Assembly: GCA_963971225.1 (NCBI GenBank)
Contig: OZ020269.1
Location: 106,711,486 to 106,775,485 of the forward strand
Direction of reading: 5' to 3'
From: Melieria omissa
Taxonomy: Eukaryota; Arthropoda; Insecta; Diptera; Ulidiidae
DNA: 64,000 nucleotides
Numbering within the stretch: position 1 is the stretch's first letter; each line of letters begins with the position of its first letter. The notes below the pieces were generated by a model. That model saw only the letters and a list, made by a program, of their open reading frames with translations. It was not told where the DNA came from and did not search any database. Of this stretch, positions 22,601 to 34,600 are shown piece after piece. Position numbers and translations under genes: made by a program.

Positions 22601-25600
22601 ATAAATTACTTAGTTTTACTTAGACAACTAATGTACAACAACTTTCGTATCTTCGTATAGAGTATAGAAAAAACATGGTTTCTCTTAAAGAAAAAAAGAA
22701 CTTTCGTATCTTCTTGTAGAATATAGAAAAACCATGGTTTCTATTAAAAAAAGGTAAGACATGACTGTAATTGTTTTCTATTGGCAAAAGGTATACTTTT
22801 TACTACTTATGTCACCTATGGATGGAACCACTGTGTTCCCCAAAGGGTCTCCGAATGGAAGTGCAAGCCAAACACTGCCCTTCTCTGACCTAACCTACAT
22901 CAACTTTACTATTGATTACTTGTGGTTATCGAAACTATAATTTCTCTAAACTATAAATTTATTTGTCACCTGACCAAAGTTGTTCCAACCGATTACCTCA
23001 TTTGATTGTTTTTTGTGTGTATGAATATTTTTTTTTGGGCATGTAGAAAGAAAATCACCGTCAAGTACCCAACTTCCTTAGTGTTTTAACAGTTTGTTGA
23101 CTCTGTCACCATTGTCGCAACAAACGCGTTTTTGCATTGTTTGCACAAAGCATTGTGCCTTCTTTGTACCTTCTTTGAACTTTTTTCTCTCTCTTTTCAT
23201 TTTTATTTTAAATTTCATGTAGACATGTGTCATCAGCACATAGTCAACACAACAACACACTACAGTTGAGAGAAATATGAAAAACAATAAAAGCAAAAAA
23301 CAATCAATGACAATGAATGTTACGACAAAACTTAAAAACCCTATCGAATCGACCAATCAATGCAAAGTGGTGACTAAGGGAAATATTAATTAATTTTTTT
23401 TTTCAGTGTTAAGAATAATCTAGATTTAGATTTAATTATTATTTTTATTACTATTTTTTTTTAATTATAAATAAAAAAAATAAACTGCCAACTTACTTCA
23501 ACTATTAATCAAAAAGCATTTTAATCAATAGTTGATTTTTAATTGACGTCAAAGTTACGTCAGTGTTAAGTATAGTTTTCGTAGCTATAGATTTAATTTT
23601 TATTTTTTTTTAGAATTTTTTTAAAATAGTGGACATTGTAGTCAAGTGTGAAATAAACTGCCAACTTAATTCAAATATTAATCAAAAATTGATTTTATTT
23701 AAAATTTGACGTCAAATCACGCTTAACATGCAGTATTACCAGATGGTTGGCTTTCAAAATTCCATTTCTCGCCCACATAGTCGAAAAATCATTAAACCAC
23801 AACTCATTTCAACCAGTGTTGCCAGAGATTGAGCTTTAAAAACTTCAATTCTATCCATAAAATGGACTTTAATCTCGCTTTATATGCAAAATGTTTGTTA
23901 AAAATTCCGATATTCTTAAAGACAAAAATAAGAAACAAGCTTAGCTAAATTCTTGAATAATTAAAAGAAAAAGAGTTCATTTATTGTTAAGTTCAATGAA
24001 ATCTTTACATTTTTTACTAAATTTTTCAGTAAGTCAAACAAATTATTTAAAAATTTGCGTAAGATTGAAGCCAGAATCAACTAAACTAAACTGAGTCTCA
24101 ACTAAACCTAAACCTTAAAATAAACCAGAACTAAATCTAATTAAACATAAACTGAACACAGAGTAAACGTGAACTAAGAGTTAAGTTTACCCGAGTTGAA
24201 TATGAATCAAACATTAAAAAAACCGAAGATAAGCTTAAACTAAATCTTAACTAAATTTAAAATAAACCTAAACTCAACTCAAACTAAATAAACCTAAACT
24301 AAACCCTAGCTAAACCTAAACTAAGTAAGTAAACTAAACGCATACTAAACCCAAAGTAAACCTGAACTAAACCCAAAGTAAACCTGCACCAAACCTGAAC
24401 TAAACTAAACTAAACCCAAACTTAACCTGAAATAAATCTAAATTAAACTTAAACTAAACCTAAAGTAAAACTGAACTAAACTTACTGTAAGTTAACCCAA
24501 ATAAACCTAAACTAAACCCAAGCTAAACCTAAACTAAACATAAACTAAACCCAAACCAAAGCTGAGCTAAATCTATTTAACCTAAAGTAAACCTGAACTA
24601 CACTTTAATCCCAAAGTAAACCTGAACTAAATTAAAACTTAACTAAATCTAAAGTTAACCTGAACCAAACCCAAACTAAACCTAATCTCAGCCCAAAATT
24701 AACTTAAACTAAATCCATCTAAACCTAAACTAAATCAAAATTAAACCTAAACTAAACCACACTAAACCCAAAGTAAACCTGAACTAAACCTAAACTGAAC
24801 CCAAAGTAAACCTGCACCAAACCGAAACTAAACTCAAACGAAGCTTAACTCAAAATTAACCTGAAATAAATCTTAATTAAACCTAAACGAAACCTAAACT
24901 AAGCCTAAAGTAAATCCTTAAACTAAACCTGAACTAGACCTAAACTAGCTACGTCTAAATTAAACCTAAAGTAAACCTAAACTAAACTCAAAATAAACCT
25001 GAACTAAACTTAAACTGAACCCAAAGTAAACCGGCACCAAACCTGAACTAAACTCAAATTAAACTAAACCCAAAATTAACCTGAAATAAATCTAAATTAA
25101 ACCTAAAGTAAACCTATATACTAACCTGAACTAACCTAAAGTAAATCTGAACTACACCTGAATTAAACCTAAAGTTAACCTGAACTAAACTAAAACTTAA
25201 CCCGAAGTAAACCTAAAACACACCCAAACGAATCCAAAATTAATTCTGAACTAAATCTGGACTAAACTCAAACTAAACTAAATCTAAAGTAAACATCAAC
25301 TTCAAACAAACCCAAAGTAAACCTAATCTTAGCCCAAACTTAACCTAACTAAACTAAATTAAACTAAACTTAACTAAATCGATCTAAACCCAAACTAATT
25401 CTAACTAAACCTAAATTAAACCTTAACTAAACTTAGAAGCATCGAATATAATTTCTTTCTTTGAAGTATATTTTTGCTCGTTCTTCTTCTTTAAACCAGT
25501 CACTTTTCATTCTTCATTCAATTTCTTCTTTTTCTTACCCTCTGAGACCCACAAACCCTTCGGTCCATTTCCAGCTGGTAGTTGCCGAAATATGCGTTAA

Positions 25601-28600
25601 GTGTAAAAGTTTGATTCGTGTTAATAGTGGCAACTCTAATACTAATACACAACAATTCGCTTGTCAACATTTCTAGCACACTGTCAGTACACATTTTGAC
25701 AGCTGTCACACACACGTGCGCGCATATTGCATATTCCAAGCGCGCCACACTGACCTGCATTACGTTTGTGACACATTAATTACCACTTGAAATCGTCAAT
25801 AAATTCAATTAGTTCATTCAATTCATTGAACATTACAAGCCACTGACATTTGTTGAGTGTTGCCAACTGTCAGCATCAGCTGTGCTCAGCTGTTGGCGGC
25901 TGCAGCAAATGCTTAGTCAAAATATACTAAACCAATTTTTGGTTTTTTTAAATACCTTCTTGCCACTCAGACCGACAGACATACAGGCAGCTGTTCATTG
26001 TGTATTCCTGGTTGTTGGTTTTTCACGCTTCGATGCGCTTTTGCGATTGAAAAGCAAAAAAGACACAACTTTATTTCCCAACAATTGGCCTTCATTCGCG
26101 CGAATTCAAACAGCTGCCGGTGGTATTTGTTTTACTTTCGCGGTAATTGCAAGGCGATTTGGTGTGGTGTGGTGATTGGCACTGGTGTTGTTGTTATTGT
26201 TGTTGAATAGTATTGTTATTTGGACTATTGTAAATAAACTATTCGATTCATGGCATCGTTGTTGCTTGCGAATATTTGAGCCACGTTCTGTGAATGTTTG
26301 TGTGTGGGAGTATTTTTAATAACACGTTGGATGACCCGAATTCGCATTTGAGCTCATTGACTGAGTCAAGAAGAAAGTCTAGTTTTGAAAACTTTAATAA
26401 ATGTAATCAAAATTGTAACATAGTTGAGTTTAAGTTAGGTTTTTGAGAGCGAAGTATAAATTATGACAAAGACCTGGACGCCTTGTCAGTAATTGAGAGA
26501 AAGAGTAACCGTTGTAGATACTTGGTTAGTGCCGTGGATGGATGGTTGGTGCTGTGGACGGCTGGTTGGTGCCGTGGATGTGTGGTTGGTGCCGTGGATG
26601 TGTGGTTAGTGTCGTGGATTAGTGAAGTGGGAGTCAACGAATTCAGATTTCGAGTCTTTACGCCTTTTGTTAGTTTAGTTTATGAGGTTTATATACAAAA
26701 AGACCAACAGCACAAAACTCACTTAACTAAAAATACATTAGATTCTTTCAAATTTGATTGAAGAACATGTTGAACTGATAGTCATTTGATGCAACAATTT
26801 ATGTCTCAGATTTTCGACCTCAGATTTTAGTATTTAGATCTTTAGACCTCATTGTTGATTGATGCTCTAAGACAAGCCGTTTTACTTACTTTTATCAAGT
26901 TAATTCAGTATCCAACTTGTTCTTTTAGTATATTGTTCCTAGGTCACCTGAGATTCAGTGGTTAGCGCTTTGGATCACTTAAATCTTTGGTTCAAATCGT
27001 GAATCGCACATTCAAGTCGTTGGTTAGAATTTCGACCCAGGGAAAATTAGACATAATCAAACCGACGACTCTTACTTATTTAACTGGGCATAATAACCCG
27101 TTTTAGGGTTACAGACTGCCGCAAAAGTTCTCTCCATTTGCTCATAATCTTTCCTTCCATCGAAAACACGGTCTCCTCACTTCGACGTCGAACTCCAACT
27201 AACGCATCGAGCACCTTTTTCGTCTTAGCTTTCTCGTCCTATCTATAAAAAGTTTATAATCTGACATTCAAAATTGGCATAAAGCCTTCCTTCTTTCCAT
27301 TCAACTACAAACAGCAAGTTAAGTTTTTTTCCTCTTAAATCTGTCGTCCATAAAATATCCCCATAAATCCATTATACTTAACTTTCTGCTCTAAACTGCT
27401 TCAATCAATTAAATCGTAAAAATCATAAAAATTTGCTTCACTTGACTGACTGTTTGTGGACTTTTATCGATCGACGGCAATTCAAAGTTTTGTTTTTCTA
27501 GAATTTTTCGCGCTATTTTGTTCCTGTCAGCATTTAATCGACAACTTAAACACTCTATTTATGATATCCTTATCACTCGAACGTTGACGTAAATAAGAAC
27601 TCATGCAGGTGTGGCAAGTTATATTAAATCGAAGATAGCATCGCCAAAAGTACGAAAATTGTCCAAAGTTCTTTTCTGTTCTACTGCTATCACTCGATTC
27701 AAGCTTTTAATTTAGAAATTTTAAGCCAAAAAAGACGATACGCAGTTGTCACAAGTAGAACAAAGAAATGGTACTTAAATGGTTGGCTTAATTTTTAACC
27801 GACAGTTTTCTTTAGGTTACTGATAACCACAAGTGTCATGTCACTCAATTATCTTGACACACATGACTCCTTAAGACTCAGAATCAATTGGTCTCAAGAA
27901 GGAAGGAAACCCGATCCCTAAAAACAGATATTTAAAACTCGATCTGTGCTTTCATGCAGTAAAATTCTGAAACTTGAATGGAGTTTTAAAATTTCAAGCC
28001 TGACTCATAACAAAATGGGTTTAGTTATACATTTTTGCGTCTTAAGTCCAATTTAGCTGATCTCATTCTACACTTTTACTTGTTTAGTTATGGGGATCTC
28101 AGATTTTAAAGCCAGCTTAACTCAACTGGTAGTCAAACACTATCTCACGCTAAGCTCAAACGTTCAGGTCTGTTGATTCACCAAATACAAATAACACGTC
28201 AGTTGTTAGGGCTAACGAACTGTATTAGCAACACTTGAGATAACATCGAAGACAAAAGCTTGCGTGTGTTTTTCATGACTCGCAGTGTTATCAGACGAAT
28301 ATTGCGTCTAAATACAATAAACTTTGCACAGATATTATCTTTAAGCTTTATGAGGTGTGTTGAAATTTTAAGAGTCATAGAAATCATTATGCCGAGCCAT
28401 ATTTTCAAGTGCGCATTGGGCTTTCAAATAGGAATGTTTTTCAGTTTGAAGAGTCAGTGAATCTCTAAATAAGACTGTTGTCCCGCAGCTTTATATTCAC
28501 CTACATTAGGTTTAAAGACATAGAAGCATTCTTGAGACCTGTAAAGCAGACAAGCTCACTCGACAAGGATCTACTGAGCAGATTGACAAAGATGTCATAA

Positions 28601-31600
28601 TTCGAGGATACTCTCCTTTATGCTGTAAGCTCTATAAAGAAAAACAACTTTAGATGGCCAGAAGACAATTTCTGTATATTCGCCTTTTTAAAGAACTTAC
28701 TTAACTAACCATAACAATCAGTTATCGGGTTACAGTCTGCCGCAAATGTTTTCCCCAAGCACTTTTGATTGGATACCAGAAGATGATAGACCGTCCTCAA
28801 CTTCGTCCTTCCATCGGATGCCTTCACCAACCTCGTCGAAAATCTCTTTGGTCCGCGCTTCATTGTCCCATTGTTTACAGGAGACATGGCCAGGCCAGCA
28901 CAATCGCTGGATGTTATTTCGCTGTGCTAAGTCCATGTTTTGAAACAGCCCAGCTCTTTTAAAGAACTCTTCTCGCTGAAAAGGGATCAGCTGACAGTCA
29001 TCATAGGTGTTCTGATGAGTCACTGCCTTATAGGTTCCCATGCAAAAAGATTGGGATTGTTTTCGAATGACGAGAAGAAAAAGGATAATTTACTCCACTA
29101 CTGCACTTTTTTAGTAGAAGAAGGTCTACTTGGACAGCTTCTTCTACGACCATCTAGACCAGTGATATTCGCGAGTAACAGAATGGGTCGTTTTCATGTA
29201 GACTTTCTTCATTTGGCATTCGACTTGGCAACTTTATACCAACGTGTAATTTCGTTTCGGTGTTTACTCCATGCAACTTTGTGACATGATTTGTTCTAAT
29301 AAATATTTCTTCTTCTTCTTGACTGTTACGACAGCCCGATTACGAGACCAAGGCCTAGCTACCCGCAACCAACCGTGTTGTGCGTGCGAATGTTTTTACA
29401 AGGTTGGAAGGGACCTACAGTTTTATGTCGATTCCGAACGGCGAGGTGGGAGCTTTTTCATAGGCAATTTTACTCTCAGAGGTTTGCCATTTCCTGCTGA
29501 GAGGACGGCCGCCGAAAGAAAAATTTTTGTTTTTATTTTTTTTCCCGGTGTTAACGCAACGGAGTATTGAACTCGCGGAGTCTTGACTCGCGGCCCAACG
29601 CACTAGCCAGCTGAGTTACGGCGGCTGCCAGTAACAGAATGGGCCGTTTTAATGTAGATTTTCTTCGTTAAAAGATCTTTTGACGTGGCAACTTTATATT
29701 TACCAACGTGTAATTTCCTTTCGATGTTAACTCCATGCAACTTTGTGAGTTTCTTCGTTCTAATAAAGATTTCATATTGGAGATACAGATGTAAAATCTT
29801 TTGATCAGAGATGATCTGAGTTCTAAAGGGGTTGGGGGATTTATAATAAGTTAGTTTAGTTCTCACACCAGAGGCCCTCGCTTACTTCTATCGATATTCA
29901 CTTGAAGCAGATGAGAATTACAGGAATCGCACAATTTCGTTCTTGGCAGGCAATGGCAACCGCTTTTCGGAATCGGCTTTCAACTGTGGGTTCCGAGGTC
30001 TGAGTAAAATGTGTCGCAAAGGGCATCTATGGCCCTTTGGACCAGTCTATCTACTCAGCTTTCACTTCATTTTAAGCTCTCAATTAAATTTCTTCCAAAA
30101 AAGCAGCCATAATCCAAGGAACTAATTTAAAAAAACTCATCTCACCTCAAAGTCTTTATTATCGCTAACCGAACGTCTACAGAAGCAATTCCCTGCTCTT
30201 CAAACCCAACGAATAAAAAGCGCTGAAAGTCAATTGAAAAGGTCGACTTACATCTCTGTGTATCCGGCCGACTATTTGTAACGGTTGACACTTGTCTTCG
30301 CCGTATTTTTTATCGCATTGGCGCGTAAAAATGTTCCACCACATTTTACGCGCACAGCGCGAAGCTTTGACGCAGCGCAATTACGCCAACAACTACGCGG
30401 TGGCGCACGCTATCAGCAAATCGGCGAGGAATCGAAGTGTGGGGTTAGGTAAAAAAATGTTTAAATGAGATTTATGCAGGCAATGTGATTACTAACCGGA
30501 ATTTCATGCAGGCAACGCGGTAGCAGCTGGTGTGGGATTAGTTGTGTCAATGATGTGTCGATTGTATTAGAACAGCTGTTGGCATTGTGGATAAAAATAA
30601 AGAGGGAAATATTTATAATAACACCGAAACAGAGGCGCATGAAGATTTTTGTTTTGGGGTTTGTGTTTAAGGGTTCTGGTGTGAGAAAAATTCATAAAAT
30701 CCATTAAAATTTGTTCTTCGTTGAGGAGAAAAAAGGTTCAGTAGATCTTATTAAACTGAATTAATAGGTAAACTAATTAAGTAGGGTTGGATCAGAACTT
30801 TGACGCACCCGAGCTAGGAATTGGATTAAGCAATTCAAAGGTCTGTTGAAACGTCAGTGGAGCGGGGAAAGAAAACGCGATTGGTGCTCGGGTTTGGGGT
30901 GTGTTTATTCATGGGCGTCTGAATATCAAATGACAAGTGGTACAGTAAACATTAAACGATACAAACGGCCGAAGCCGGGGAACAGAAAATAAGGGGAAAC
31001 ATGAGTACAAAAGGACATGAAAAGGAAGGGATTAGAGGTGGAATCGACAGATCACTAGGGAAAGCACTCATTTAGCCAGTCTGGTTGACATATTGGTAAC
31101 CTCAATGCATTTTGATGAGGGGAATGGAAAGAGGATCACAAGTTTAAAGGTAACACTGGCCAGTAAAGCGGAAAGAGTTCTAAGTCTAAATCGGGAAGTC
31201 TTAAATGGCTTATTGCATTGAGAATGTGGCATAACCTCGTAAAAAAAACTGGCAAAACCAAACCTGTGCTTTGAGAATGACCGCCTTACGCATTGGTCAC
31301 GAGTGTCTGGCTCTGACGAGTAGACGAATGCATACTCTGAGAAAACTGTATACAAAGGAAAGCGATTGGAGGATCGTTAGTCACTGAAGTCTACCATTCA
31401 GAGGCAAGTGGATCTCCTGATGGTTCGATACAAAGCTTATGAAGACGAAAAGGAAGGTTTGAATCGGTAAGAATCAAGGCATTGTGTTAAGGGGAACGGG
31501 AGTAGAAATTGTGGGCAACGTAAGCAACGTTTAAAGGTTACACTAGGCAGCAAAGCCCAAAGGGTTCTTAGTCTAGACTGGATAACTTTTAAAGGTCTAA

Positions 31601-34600
31601 CGGCATTGATAGCGGGATATGAAAACATCAAAAGGCATCCAAAACGGTTAAATCTTTTTGAGAAAGTTACCTGTACTTTTCGAGAATACCCATCATACAC
31701 ATTGTGTACGAGTGCTGAGCTTTGATAAGAAAAGACATGTTCATTCTGAGAAAACTGTTCGTAAAAAAACGATTTATGGATCATTAGGGATTGGATATTT
31801 TCCCCAGCACTTATGATCTCGATGGGTTCAAGGCAAGAGTCCATAATCACTTCACTCATAACCCTATCTCCTAACCTTTATTTCCTACTTGAACCAACGC
31901 AATGCTTCGCATTAATAGGGGTCATCCCCTGCGTGTTCGTGTTAAAACAAAAATCTACTTGAACTAACGCATGACATGACATTAGAAGAAAAGTTTATAA
32001 TTACAGGAGAATTCCAGATAACTAGAATCAAAGTAAAAGGGTATGATAAGGGGAGGTTTTATTTAGTAAGAATCCGACATACTAAGGAATGAGAGGAATG
32101 GAATAAGGAACTATGGACCAACGAGCAGCGAAGCCCCAAGGGTTCTCAGTCTGGATTGGAGAACTCTTAGATAGCTAACTGCATCGATACTGGAACATGA
32201 AAGCTTTAAGAGAAACCTGGAGCAGCAAAAGTTTATTGAGGGAGTTCCTTGTGCTTCGAAAATTGTTTATCAAGGCTAACTGCACTAGAAACGGGCACGC
32301 AAGCCACGAAAGACATCCGATACGGTTTAGTCTTTTTGAGGGAGGAGTTACTTGTTTTTCTCTGACTCCGACGAGTATTTAGAAGAATGTACATTCCGAG
32401 AAAACTGTTCGTAAAGGCTTAAATCGCTAACTGCACTGATAATGGGGCAAGGAAACTTTGTAAGACACCCGAAACTGTTAACATTTATTAAACTAGTTAT
32501 CTATGCTTCGAGAGTCACGCCTTACGCCTTATGTGTACCAATGTCCGACTTTGACAAGTAGAAGAATGTACATTCGGAGAAAATGGATCATTTATTACAG
32601 AAATCTAATTAAAATAATGGAGTGGAGTGGAGGCTTACTGAAGAGCAACCCATCTTGAGCCAAAAAAAGTGCAGAAAATGGCGATGGATAGGTCACACAC
32701 TGATAAAACCACCCGACAGCATCACGAGAATGGTACTTGAGTGGAAGCCGCAAGGGAGAAGCAGTCGCGGTAAAAGAATACCTGGAGAAGTTCGACTCTG
32801 CGTGAACTAGCCGTTGTTAAAATCACATGAGACGGCGCAAAGACTGTTGTGCCCAGAATCCTGTAAGATGGAAGAGTCTTATGGAGGCCCTATGCTCCCG
32901 AGAGGAGTGAACAAGGGGAAACAAATTGAAATAATGCACCATAAAGTTATTCCAAAGGAAGTTGAAGACTGCGACAGAGTTCCTGATGACTAGACACGCA
33001 CTCTATGGAAAAATAAGGAGAGGTTTCAATCGACGATGTACCTTCTAAGAAAATTGTTCATAAAGGAGAATGATCTATGGATCATTAGTCACAGAAATGG
33101 ACTTGAAATAATGCGTCTCGAAGTCATTAAATGGGAAGTTGATGATTGCCAGAAATCTCCCGATCGCTGGCTCGAAGTTCTTGCGAATAAAAATGGGAAC
33201 TCTTATCTCAAGAATCTAGCGTACTGGTGGACATGGTTTCAACGGTATCTACGAAGACTTTCACAGATACTTCAAACTGCTATAATAACTAAAGTCTTCT
33301 ATTCTTTGATTCCTCCTTTAACCTTCAAGTGAATGAATCAAGCACTGCTTATGAACTTTTCAGTTCTTTCTGTTCCTAGTTAAAGTCAGAATTTGTCCTC
33401 CAATTTGTTGTGAACAACTACTTGTACATATAAACGTTCCCTCCCTCCCTCCCTCTGATTATGGTCTCCTAACATAGATTATTAATTTGGCTCCGGCAAT
33501 GCGTGGGTTCCACTGCGCCAATGTGTGGTTTGCTGATGTCAGACTTAATTAAATTTGATTAATTTCAGTTTTTTTGCCATCTATTTTGATATATCTGGCA
33601 ATAGCCAAGTTGTTGTTGTTGAAATTTGTTCGCTAGTCAGCTGCTCGATCATACGGCCCAACATGTCATGACTCAAATATGCTGCAGCGATATATTTTTA
33701 CATATTTTTTGGGTCGAAATTGTGCGTGCGTTGCCTAGCTTTGCTTTTTGCTTGACGTCTGTTGCGTTCAGTTAACAGTTGCTATCACAAAAATTATGAT
33801 TGTATATAGACTTGTGTACATGAAGAGCCAACTGACACTTGATACACAAAACTCGTAGAGTCACAGCCACATTGAACGTTGAAGTCGCCCATTACTGCCT
33901 CGACCACTTATCGCCGCCATGTCACGTGCTAAATATTGTTTTTCATTTTCTGTTTAATCTCTTCTCTCTGCAATGCGCTCAACTGTTTATACATTCGTAG
34001 ATTTGTTTGGCTTTTTTTCGCATAAACATAAAAAATTATAAATAAAACTATGAAATGACACAGAGTTGGCGCATTTTCCATGATGTTTTTTGTTTTGCTT
34101 TTATTTTTTTAATTACTGTTTTTATTGTTGTCATTGCGGTAAATTTTAATTTATGATCATTTCGATATTCATGGCTTGTGGGTCAAGTTCAACGTTGCTG
34201 GTAGCTTCGGTTGGTTAGTTCGTTGGTTGGTAGCGTCATTTTGCATTTTCTGAGCTGGTTTTGCGGCACATTCCATCTTGTTTTGTTTAAGATTGCTCGC
34301 GTTTTATTTACTTATGTCTTGCTGAGGTTATTCTCAAGTCACGTATAGACACGAACGGTCATTGAGCGACAAATCGAGCAGCTGCTGGCGATTCGAAACG
34401 ACGCTGCGGAAAAGCGATGTCAATGCGCTGACCTCATTTTAAAAAAGTTAGTGGGTTGAGTCTGAAAAGTCCCTTGGTTGGTTGGTTGGTTTCAGTGGCT
34501 ATGTTCCGATATCCAATTGGGGCGTTGACGTCGCTCTGATACCACTATTCCCGGTAGATACTATATGGTATACTAGCGTGTTGGCTGCGGGACTACGTGA

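Noticed and set aside
26945..27020. Functional tRNA gene
   Set aside because: A- and B-box-like motifs are present, but the acceptor, anticodon and T stems do not pair, so only a SINE head or pseudogene is claimed.
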